The position numbers were made by a program, and so were the translations under genes. From Tubulanus polymorphus (lineage: Eukaryota; Nemertea; Palaeonemertea; Tubulaniformes; Tubulanidae), in assembly GCF_964204645.1 (NCBI RefSeq), contig NC_134035.1, forward strand, positions 8,246,501-8,310,500: 64,000 nt of DNA. The letters are read 5' to 3'. This document shows positions 23,973 through 37,100 of this stretch, piece after piece; within the stretch, counting starts at the first letter, position 1; the number at the start of each line of letters is the position of its first letter. Under the pieces are notes generated by a model. The model saw only the letters and a program-made list of their open reading frames with translations, did no database searches and was not told where the DNA came from.

Positions 23973-25171
23973 GTAAGTATTTAGTCGCAGTGTGCTTTTG
24001 ATAAAATCGATATATCACAAGATTTGTGGTAACGACTTTTTGAATATACGTTACACAAATAAAGCGTAGGTGAAATAAATCGCCAATTGAATAGTAATTC
24101 TGATTTATCATTTGAAATTATCATAGAAATCAAAATTTCCGTGATAACATGGATACGGAGAGGAATATCGCCAGTCAGGTATCGAACTGTTGCGATGATA
24201 ATAAGTATACGAATTTGCAGAGTTGTCCATATCTGCGATAATCACATAAAGACCCGAATGTACGGGCTTGAATTTAAGAATAGAAATGAGTATTAGAGAC
24301 TAGAGAGTGCATCTCATACCACGTAGAATTCACTTGAGTCTTCAGAGAAGAAAACTCGAACTTGACATGAAATACATGGTAATCCCGATAACAGACCAAT
24401 CGTTCAATTTCGATTTCGATTTGATCAGAACCATTTGTATTGGGACTTGAATTTCGTATGGGTTAGAAGAAAATTGCCGGTCGATGGACCTAAAATAAAA
24501 ACACAGTCACCCTTATATCGATGGTACGGAAAATTTCTTATTCGACGTACGTTTGAGGGCAAAACAATTTACTTTCGTTTTTGGACTAATTATGGTAGAT
24601 TTTCCTCCTCAGAAACCCTCGAAGTTGTATGAAATACGTGCAAGAAATAAATCTAACTCGTTGATTATTCATGTATTTGCCGGTGAATATTCCAAATTCC
24701 GATATTAAGAATTCAGCTGGTTTTCGATTGGTCTCTATACCGTTTCCGGTATTCTCTTCTGGCGCGTTCGTTACGACCAGAATACGCTCTACCCTATCCG
24801 GAATAGCGTAATGTGTAAACCCGATAGAAAGCCGGTCAGAGTCCGTAATCCGGAATTACTGTTCCTAAACCGGAATACGTTCAATCGAAGAAAGCTGCCT
24901 CATAGTCTGAATGACGGCGGAGTGGCGTTTCTAAGAAAACCGCATCGAAGTCGCACAATCCGTATACAGCGTAACAACGATCGCGCAGCAACCACCACGA
25001 TCTTTAACCGAACGAATAGTCTCTCCTCGCGGATCTTAATTTAAATCTTTTTCGAATCGTCTGAATAATTGGAACTGATCGTTGCCGTTTTTTTGGTCAA
25101 TTGCAGTAATCGAAGAGATGTACGCGTTGATGGTATGAGCGGTGGAGATTAATGCGGTCCGACTCCCGACG

Positions 25172-28100
25172 ATGGACACGATAACCATATTTGTGATTGT
25201 CATAGCAACTGGTATAATGACTGTGGCAATATGCCTCGTACTGTTTTGTAACTGTGTGAAACGATTCAACAAAAATAGAGGTATATCTGTTTATTTACAT
25301 ATCGCTTCCGCTAGACAATATGGCTACATTCATAAAATCCCCACCATGACGTCACTTAAGCCCAATGCACACGGTGCATGGAAACACGGAAAATGGTGAT
25401 ACAAATACATTGTTTCTGATCGTTTCCCTGTTCCCGTTTAGGCAAAACGCAGGGAAACACGGGAATAGGGGACACAAACATGTTTCCAATCGTTTCCCTG
25501 TTCCCGTTTAGGCAAAACGCACGTACGACGCAGGGAAACACGGGAATAGGGGACAAAAACATGTTTCCAATCGTTTCCCTGTCGGTTCGTGAAACAACGT
25601 TTCCGACATGAAAAATGTTTGATTCCGTCTTTCTGTGCAGGTTCCGTATTTCTCTGCGTGTCGTTTGGCTTGCAATTTATAATTGCTAATCGTCTTCTAG
25701 TGTCCCCAGATTCGAACCGATTAAAGCTGACGAATCACGACGATAAGCAATTAATTCGATCGGGGATTTCTAAGGCAGCCATTCCGGGAAGGTATACATA
25801 CAGTCCTATCGTCCGAGCAGCGTTCACCGTCAAATTGATATTGTTCGAGCAAAAAGCCCATAGAAAGCGCGGACATTTTTTTAAACCAAAACGTCTCGAT
25901 AAACTGGCCGTAAATTTAGTAGGAGCATTCTAGAACGTGTGAATATTATGAATGTGTCATGTGATCTCCCTTACATGTGGAGAAAGGGTCCTTCATCTCT
26001 GAAGATATCCCGTGCCGATGGAGGCCACTGGAAACAGAATTGTAGTAGCAAGCAAAAAAGTGACAATAACAAATTGATTGCAGCAAATGCCTGAAATACG
26101 TTTTTTTGGGTTTTCCGGGGACCACGTGATTGTTTTCAACCGATGAAATCGTCGCTGGACCAGTTCAATCAGATACCAATCAGCTTGCGAAAAATCATCA
26201 AGATACAAGCAGTAAACACTGAGTAAAATCGTGCGCCGTTACCGCTTTTCATGATATGGATATCATTACTGATGGTAACGTGTAATTGATGACGTATCAA
26301 AACCGATCGAAAGCACGTTGATTTGAACTCGTGTTTCGCTCCACGACGCTATAGGCGTTATACACGATATACGATATTCACCAAAAGCTGACATTTATTT
26401 GAAACTACACGTAGAAAGCACACTCGCGTATACATCGATCGCTACGACTTCGCTAGCTCGGTAGCGAAATATGTAGCAACGCCGGATTTATTCTGATCTT
26501 TTGGGTTCAAGTCTAGTGCTGTACTAACTGGGGCTTTGTGCCTGAATGAATGGTACCGTTATATTGCGAGTCTATAATTAGAATTCCTGCTGACTGATTG
26601 GCTGAAATTTAAGTCTGCTTCCGTTTGGCCCTCTATAAATATTTCCACACCGGTTTATCGCCGTTCCATTTCCATTAGTTTATACAATGATTGACTACCA
26701 CTTTCTCCACGGCGACACTATTTGGTACATAGTTTCGTATCAATATATATATCGTAATCCGTTCTGAATTATTGGCCTGTTTTATTATAATGAAACAAGT
26801 CATTTTATTATAATGAAACAAGTCATTAATACAATTTGAGTAATTAGAAAAGTAGGGTTTCAGATCAGAGGACGAGAGGACGAGACACCACTCATCACCA
26901 CAAGTAATTTTTTTTTTCCTACTCATCACCACAAGTAATTTTTTTTCCTTATAAATGGGGGAGAATGAACACCAGCCAGAAAACAATAATGTTAATAAAA
27001 ATCAATATTATTGCACATATTGTAAAAAATATGTTGATACATCTAATAAAACACGACATGAAAAAACTGCAAATCATATAAAAAATGTAATAGATTTTGA
27101 AACTCCAGAAAATTCTAATGAAAGAAAAGAACGATTAGAAAATATGAATGTGAATGAAATAAAATGTGAAGTTTGTAACGAATTTATAGTAAAAAGGAAT
27201 TATAATAGACATCTCGAATCACAAAAACATTATAAAAATTTAAATAAAAATGTTTTAGGATTAGAATATTTTGATAATAAACCTCAACAAGTAAAAGAAT
27301 CAACTTCAAAAACAAAATCTATTTCAAATAAACCTTACATGGAAAATGTTAGAAATTATATTGATTCACTAGAAATAAAAGATACAATTGAAATCTTAGA
27401 AACATTACATAGTAAAATTGGTCCTGCAGCTATTATATTTAGATTTTTTAAAGGTACAACAATAGAAGATTATAGTAAATTTAATGAAATAATAGAAAAA
27501 ATACTAGATTTGATAACAGATGTTGAATATCCAAAAATAAGTATCTCTGGGAAAGTAAGTTTTATAAAGTCAGAAGAAAAAATGGATTATAATATTCAAA
27601 CACACTCTGAAGAAATAATTTCAAAAACACAAATAAAAGAGAAGTTAGAAAAAATATTAAATGAATTTAAACGTCATATTGAAGAAAGATATTTTGAGGG
27701 TTCTGGCTTAACATTGAATGAAATTATATATTTAGATTTAAATGTTTATAATACAAAAAGGAATAAAACATCAAAAAGTAATAAAATGTTTAAAAATGAT
27801 TCAAACTTTATAACAGAAAAAGATATGAAAGCATCAAGTTATATCAAATTACCATTTATAACAAAAGCAGTAATAAATATTCAAAATGAAGATAATAAAT
27901 GTTTTCTATGGTCAATTATTAGTTGCTTACATCCAACACAGGAAAATGTTTGTAGAATAACAGATTATCGGAAATATGAAACATTATATAAAATTGATCA
28001 ATATCCAGTAACTATAAAAATGATTCCTAAAATAGAAAAAGTTAATAATTTAAAAATAAATGTATTTGAATTAATGCAATTACCAAAGACAAAAGGTGAA

Positions 28101-31100
28101 AATATTAAAGATTATACATTGGAAGCTTTATATTTAACAGAATATTATGATGATGAAAATGCTGTAGATTTGTTATATTACAAAAAAGATGAAAATGAAC
28201 ATTATATGTGGTTAAAACAAATTGATTTATTCTTTAGAACAGAAAGTGATCATCATAATAAAATTTATCTATGTAGAAAATGTTTATCTAAATTTATGAC
28301 TGAGAATACATTATTAAAACATAAAGAATTATGTGATAATAAAGATTTTTGTAAATTAATAATGCCAACAGAAAAAGATTATAAATTGAAATTTACTAAT
28401 TATAAATTTAAAAATATTGTTCCATTTGTAATTTATGGGGATTTTGAATCGTTGAATAAAGAATTAACTAATCAAGATAGAAAAGAAATATATAACAAAA
28501 AGCAATTATTAAAATCAATGGATAAAGGAAATGAATTAAATGAAGACACAATACAAGACCCACCAATTATAAATACAATTAAAAAAGTTCATCAAAGAGC
28601 TGCTGCTTATGGAATTTACATCAAATCAAATTATCCCGAATTATATGAAAGTCAATATATTTCTTTTAGAGGTGAAAATGTAGTTAATGATTTTTGTGAT
28701 AAAATGATTGAATTAGAAAGTGATTTTACAAAATTATTAAACAAAAATAAAAGAATAGTTATGACAAAAGAAGATGAAATTGATTTTAATTATGCAACTC
28801 ATTGTTGTTACTGTGAAAAACGTTTTTATTCATTTGATAAAAAAGTTAGAGATCATGATCATTTAAATTCAAAATATCGTGGAGCTGCTCATGAAGATTG
28901 TAATTTACAAGCTAAAAAAGTAAATTTCGTACCAATATTATTTCATAATTTATCAGGATATGATACCCATCTATTTATAAAACAATTATCGGGAAAATTG
29001 GGTGCAATTAATCAAGAAATAGAAGAATATAATGCTATGAATGAAGCAAATGTAAGAAAATATGATTTTAAACTATTAGCTAAAACATCTGAAAATTATA
29101 TTTCATTTCAATTTGGTTGCATTAGATTTTTAGATTCTTATAGATTTCTAGCAAGTTCATTAGATAATTTATCAAAATCATTAGTTGATAATGATTTTAT
29201 TATAACTCGATATTATTATCCAAATGAACAAGATTTTAAATTATTGAGATATAAAGGCGCAATTCCTTATTCATTTTATAAAACACATGATGATTTTAAT
29301 GTAACAGAATTATTAAAAGATCAATTTTATGATCAATTAAAAGAGGAGTATGTGAAAGACGAAGTTTTTAATAGAACATTAAATATTTGGAACCATTTTA
29401 AGATGAAAAATCATGGTGAATTAGTTGATTTATATTTAAAATCAGATGTTATGATATTGGCAGATATATTTGAAAAATTTAGAGAAGTTAATTTGAATCA
29501 TTTTAATGTTGATCCTTGTTATTGTTATTCTAGTCCTGGTTTAACCTGGCAATGTGGTTTAAAATATACAAATGTAGAATTAGATTTATTAAAAGAACCA
29601 GATATGGTTTTATTATTTGAAAAATCAATTAGAGGTGGAATTAGTGGTGTTATGGGAGATAGGTATTTTAAAGCAAATGATGAATATAAATTATTATATA
29701 TTGACGCCAATAATTTATATGGTTGGGCAATGATGCAACCTCAACCATACAAAAATTTTATATTAACAGAAGTTGAAAATGATGATAAAACTGATTGGGA
29801 AAGCGCAATTACGAGTTTAAAAGATGAAGCACCAATTGGTTATTTCTTTGTAGTTGATTTGGAATATCCCGAAAATATTAAATTTAAAACAAGAAACTTG
29901 CCATATTGCCCCGAACATTTAGCCGTAGATGATAGTTATTTAAGTGAATACCAGAAGAAAGTAAAACCGAAAGATCATGTTTTTACGGAAAAATTAATAC
30001 TTACTCAAAATAATAAATACAATTATATTGTTCATTATAGAATGTTAAAATTTTATCTAAAACAAGGAATGAAATTAAAGAAAGTACATAGATATATTGA
30101 ATTTAATCAATCGAAGTGGTTAGAAAAATATATAGATTTCAATACTCAACAGAGAACCATATCAAAAACAGATTTTGAAAAAGATTTCTTCAAATTGATG
30201 AACAATAGTTTTTATGGTAAAACATGTGAAAATATTAGAAATAGAAATGATATTGAATTAGTAAATAATTCTGAAAGATTAAGACATTTACAATCAAGTC
30301 CTAGACATTTAGGAAATAAAAGATTTGAAGATTATTTAACAGCAGTTAAATTAAAAAGAACATCAATGAAATTTAATAAACCTATATTTATTGGTTCGAC
30401 TGTTTTAGAAGTATCAAAATTATTAATGTATGATTTTTATTATAATGTTTTACAACCACTTTTTGGAGAAAAACATATAGAAATATTATATTTTGATTCT
30501 GTAACAGCTGACACCCCAATATTATTAAAATATAATAACCAAATATTAATTAGAAGAATTTCAGAAATAATTTCAAAACAAAATGAATGTTATATTTCAT
30601 ATGGTGAAAAAGAATTAATACAAATAAATGGATTAATGGATGTTTGGACAAGAAATGGATGGAAAAAATTAAAGAATATTATTAGACATAAAACAAATAA
30701 GAAAATCTATAGAGTTAGAACTAAATTAGGGTTTGTAGATGTTACAGAAGACCATAGTTTAATTAAACAAAATGGTGATGAAATAAAACCAACTGATATA
30801 AAAATTGGAGATGAATTATTACACAACAGATTTTACCCAAGAATGAATCATATGTCATTTGATGAAATAATTGATAATATTTATAATATAGAACCCGAAA
30901 CATTGGAAGAAAAAGAATATTTTATCAAAGGATTTTTCATGGGTGATGGTTCAGCAGGTATGTATAAATATGTTAGTGGAACTAAATATTGTTGGTATTT
31001 ATGCAATCAAGACTTAAAATTATTAGAAAGAATAAAGAAATTCTGTGAAGAAGTTTATCCAAATAAAACATTTAGAATCATGGATGTTATGAAATCAACA

Positions 31101-34100
31101 GCAGTTTATAGAATACTTGTAAATAATCCTAAAGATTTTGCTATAGAATATAATGATGAATTCTATATTCATGCAATAGTGAAAAGTAATACTTCAACAA
31201 AAGAAAAGATAGTTCCAGATTATGTATTAAATGCAAAAAATAATTTAAGAAAATGGTTCTTCATTGGATTCTATGCTGCAGATGGTTCAAAAAGTTTCAA
31301 AAACCGCAAAAACAATATCTTTAGCTCAAAAAGGAAAAGTTGCTATATCAGGATTGAATATATTATGCAGTTCATTAGGATTTAATATGAATATTGGATT
31401 GATTAAATCTAAACCAAATTGCTTTAATTTAAGCCATGTAGAAAATGAGTTAACAGAAGAAGTTAAAGATTTATTTGAAATATATAACCCAACAGATTAT
31501 GTTTATGATTTATCAACTGAAGATGGTACATTTAACAGTGGATTTCCATTAATAGCGGCCAATACGGATGCCTACATACTAAAAATCAAGACAAATAACA
31601 TAACAAAAGACTTAAAAACATTAAAACATCATTTTGATTTTAGCAATTATCCTAAAGATCATGAACTATTTAGCAATGATAATAAAAAGATTCCTGGTAA
31701 ATTTAAAGATGAATTAGGAGGTGATGAAATGATTGAATTTGTTGGGATAAGAAGTAAAATGTATTCATATAAAACTAAAGATCATGAATCTAAAAAGTTA
31801 AAAGGAATAACAAAACATGTGGTTGATAAACATATAGAATTTCAAGATTATATAAAGTGTTTATATAAATCAATTGTAATGAAACACAAAATGAATTGTT
31901 TAAGATCAGAAAATCATGAAATGTACATAAATGAAATTGAAAAAACTAGTTTAAATCCATTTGATGATAAAAGGCATATTTTAGATGATGGTATAAAAAC
32001 ATTACCTTATGGCCATTAAAACATAAAATCAATATCATCAAACTCGAAATCACTATTGGCTTCTTCATTTTCATTTAATTGTTCAGGTTCTTCTTCAATT
32101 CCATTTTTCTCATTTAAATAAATTTCTATCTTGTTCCACATTTCATCTCGCTCTCTTTGTTTCTTTTTGTTTGTTAATTCATCAAATGGAATTATAATAT
32201 CTAGGTTTAAATAATTTACAATCTTATTTAAAAAGAATTCATAATTTATTGAATCTGTTATTCTATTTTCCAAATGATACATTAATATTTGTTTAAATAT
32301 TTTTTTTATATTTTCCATATCTTCTTCTGTTAATTTAGGTTTTTCATAATAATCGTTAAATAATAAATATAAATACATTTTCTTTTGTTTTGTGTTAAAT
32401 GTTGACGGAATAATTGTTTTTATAATATCTTTTTTAGTTATTTCACCATTTTTATTTTCTATTATTTTCATTTTTTCAAGCCATTGCATATATTCTGGTG
32501 TATGATCTTCTATAGAAAATATTTTAAAAATTTCATCTAGATAATTTAATTTTGGTTCTATGAGAAAATCTCTAGTTTTTTCTTCACCCCATAAATTCTT
32601 TTGCCATCCACATTCAACACAAAATAACACAGCACCTTCTTGTCTTAAGGTCGCATAACTACATTGTGGGCATTTTCGTTTATAATTTATTGGTAATAGA
32701 TCTTCATTAAGCTCTTGGTATTTTCTTACGTTTTCTTTATGTTTTATTGTTCTATTATGTAGATTTGAATTACTTGTTGTAATAATCAATTTACAATATT
32801 TACAATAATATGTTTTTCTTGTTAATTCATTATATTGTTTTTCTAACTTTTCAACTGTTTCTTTATTATCTGGTAACGTTTTCTCATATTTTATTTTTTC
32901 TAATAAATTATTTTTTCTTTCATTGAATTCAGTTTCAAATTTATTAGAAATTTTATCTATATGTGCTTTACGAAATTGATGATTCTCCCAATCTTCTATA
33001 TTTTCAGGGTTATATTTTATTCGACAAGGCTCACAGAAATGATCTTTTATATTATCCTTATCATAGAATAAGAAAGGTCTTTTCCAAATAACTTCAGGTT
33101 CAACTTCGGCAGATTTACTATCAACATTAGCCGTTGCGCCATTAATTCTACACTTCTCTGAATGTTTTTTAACATAATTTCTTGAGAATAATTTATTACA
33201 TTTTGGGCAGTTTATTTTAGGGGGTTTATAATTTTCATCATGTTTTTTCATATGTCGAGCCATATTACTTTTTCTTAGAAGTTCACCACAAATTTCGCAT
33301 GCTATCTTCTCATCCATTTATTAAGGAAAAATTTTATTAAAATTAATTTTTAGTGATGAGCGGTAATTTTTTTATGTTATAAATAATGGTAGAATTAAAA
33401 GAATACAGAATATTTGTAGATTCTAGAAGGCTTACAAATTATAAATCTCATAATTTATTAATACAATTAGATAGAGAATTTAAGAATTGTGTTGATTTAA
33501 AATTAGTAAATATTAGTTTATGTAATTCTTTTTACAATGTAACGGATAAAAGTCTTGAACATTTAATTTTTTCAATCTTTTATAAAAAAAGGAATAAATG
33601 GTTTTTTATATATTTAAAACCAGGATTATATAATTTAAATACATTAGCACAAGAAATTAATAGAAAAGCTCGAGCTAAATTAGGAAGTGATTCTGGATTT
33701 AATATTAGAATTTTAAAAAGTGCTAGTTCTAATAAAATAAAGATTAGGTTAGACGAACAATTTAAATTTACAGTAAGAAAACCTTTAGGTAAACTGTTAG
33801 GAATTGCCCCTGATATTGTTACAGCATACGCAGAAGGTAAATCAAACTTAATGCCTTTTACACATTTTTATATTTATTGTAATTTAATCGATCCTACAAA
33901 AACATTCGAAGCAACTAAAGATATAACTTGTAATTCTGGTTTACTAAACATTTTACCATTGAAGAATGTTAAAGAATTTGGAACGCAAATAAATTATAAT
34001 TTAACAGAATGTGATTTCAAACCTTGTATTCCTCAATTTAATAATTTTGAATTAGAAATAAGAAATCATAATGGATACTTAATTGATTTGAATAACTTTC

Positions 34101-37100
34101 CTGTAATTTATGAATTAGTTATAAGATGTAAAGAGTAATTTTTCACCTATATAAATGAATATAACTGTTGGACCGAGTATATGTTTTGGTTTTGATTTTA
34201 AACGTGAGAAAGAAATGAAATTTAACATTAATGATGTAATAACACATATCAAAAATATTACATTTTCTAATGAAACAACATTTGAGTATGAAACAACAAT
34301 AGATAAAGAAACTTTTAATGTAGAAAAGATTACTAATTTAATTAGAGAATCTTTAAGATTTTATGAATTAGATGAAGATTTTATCATCGATGATATTAAA
34401 AAAATAATAATTGAAATATATACAAATGAAACTAGTAATGAAATAAATGTTGAATTAATCATAAATAAGTTAACTAAATATTTTGATGATAGTAATTTTT
34501 TTGATTAATAAATGAGTGATAATAAGTGGATAATAACTGGATTATATAATGGAGCATTACTATCAGTTGGAACTGTTGGTTATTCAATGGTATTAAAAAA
34601 AGTATTCAAAATGGGAAGTGTTAATGTTGATAGATTTGATATAAATGATATTTTAAAGTTAACGTTAGCAATTACTTTATCTAATTTAACAATTGATTAT
34701 TTGGAAAAACAAAAATATATTCCTCCCATATAAATGCATAATTTTTTTGCTAAATAAATGGCTTCTGCAATTATAACTATTATAGGATCGGCAATTGTTA
34801 ACGCTTTAGCATTTACAGGTGGTGGTTATTTATTTAAACATATTGATAAAAATAGTTCATTAGGAGAACAAAGAAGACATAACTTAGCGTTAGAGAAATA
34901 TAATAAAGATGCAGAAGAATATAGAGAAAAGAGACAAAACTATATGGATTACATCAATAAAGAATTATATGATCAGAAGATTTCACATAGAGATTTTCAA
35001 TCAGTCGATGATGCAATGAGTTTATATAACGCAGTAACAAATAAAGAAAAATTACATCTATACAAACCTAAATTATCAGATTATTATTCCCCAAGTAAAG
35101 AACAACAGAAATATGAAATAATATGGATTTTAGGTGGAACAGTTATTGTTATATTTATTGCTTATAAGTTTACTAATTAGTAATTTTTATTCTAAATAAA
35201 TGGAAGATAAAGTTGATAGTATTGATATTATTCCTCATGATATAAATAAAACTAAATTAAAAACATATTTAGAAAAACAAATATTAGAATTTGAAAGTGA
35301 CTTAAAGATAAAAAAGAAAAAATATTTAAAAAGTAAAATTATATATTATTTGATTATCAGTGGTTCGGTTACAATTAGTTCTGTAATAACATTTCTAGCA
35401 ATATTCAGTCCATTAACACCTTTAGCTATATCAATTGGTGTATTAGGATTAAGTTCAAGTGTTTTAACTGGTATAAGTTCAAAATTAAATATAAAAAGTA
35501 ATAAAGAAAAAATAAAATCTAATATAAAAGAAATTAATAAATTAAAGAACACACTAGATTATATAATAAGTTTAAATGGTCATATAACAGTTGAAGAACA
35601 AGATAAATTATTAAAAGAATTAATAAATTATTAATTTTTTAATTATATAAATGGTAGATAGTTTTCCAAAAGCTTTCCGATATAATAAATCAATTAAATA
35701 TAATATTCCAGCAATAGATTTTAATAAAGATATTACATATAGAAATGAAGTTTTAAATTCATTAATTGATTTATATATTTATGTTACTGAAACTAATAAT
35801 TTTAATGCAAAGATGGAAAATATATTTCATGTATATTTAATTAATTTTAAAAAATTGAAAGATGAAAAACAATGGTTATTAAAATCTAATATGAAGTATT
35901 GGCAGAACCAATTAAATTTTGCTGTTTATTGTGCAACAACAGGATGTGGAATAAGTTGGAATGATCATTTGAATAATTCTAAATATAAACTAATTCAAAG
36001 TTTATTTAGATTTCATACATACTTTCAAATCAGAATAATATTAAATGAATTAGAGTGCGCTTTACCAGGATCTAGATATTTTAAAGAATTGGATAATAAT
36101 ATTAATTTATCTAAGTTTTATAAAATTTGCAATGAATTTAATATAGATATAAATAATTCTGATTTTAGAATAAAAATTGGAACAATAAGATCACTTCCTT
36201 GCCCTAGAAAGATTGCAGAATATTGTGCACTTCCCATACCATCTAATAGTTTTTATAATATCTATAATAATAAATTAGGTTATGGTAAAATAGAAACAAA
36301 GGATTTAGAAACATTCAATTTCAATAAATTACCAAAATTTTATGATAATTTAAAACAAGAAAACAATAATGGTTGGGTATATTTTATTTTAGAGAATAGT
36401 GAAGGTTTTACTAAATCAGGTATAGAAAGAATAAATCAATCTATTAGAACTTATTTGATTTGTATTTTAGGTGCGCAAGTTGAAACAAGATCCCCAATAA
36501 TTGGAAATTTGAATACATCATTCGATACACAAAAACAATTTAAAGTTTTATTTGAAGATTCAATTCATAATGATAAAAATAGATCGATTCCAGAAAACAT
36601 TATAAGATATCAAAATTATTTAGATAAATCTCATGTAAGACTTAATTATTGTATAGGCCCTAATCTATTAATTATTTCTAATGATTTAGTATTAAAGATG
36701 GGAAATATAATTGGTTATAATAATCTAATTAAAACTGCAACAATAAATAATTCATTTGGATTAAATGATATAAATAAAAAGATTATTACTGCTCCAAAAT
36801 TAATGGAAGGTGAAAAAAATAAAAAACATATTCAATCAACAGAAACTAAAACTAAGAATATTAAATTAAATAATGATTCTAAAACAAAAGATTACAATAC
36901 ATCAGAAAATATTAGAACTGATAATATTCAACATGATATAATTAAACTAAATGATGATAATAAATCACATGAAAATACTAAATTAGCTATAACTTGTATA
37001 GGAATTGTTATAGGAGGAATATTATATTTTAAATTTTAATTTTTTTATTATATAAATGGATGTAGAAGGTGGAGAAGATATTGGAATGGATCCTTTTGAT

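Larger units (their letters stand above)
25281..26838. other. Intron sequence left of the inserted element
   Basis: It contains the 25375-25590 tandem repeat and no convincing exon. The frames at 25589-25933 and 26675-26986 lack domains and start signals. Confidence 0.5.
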
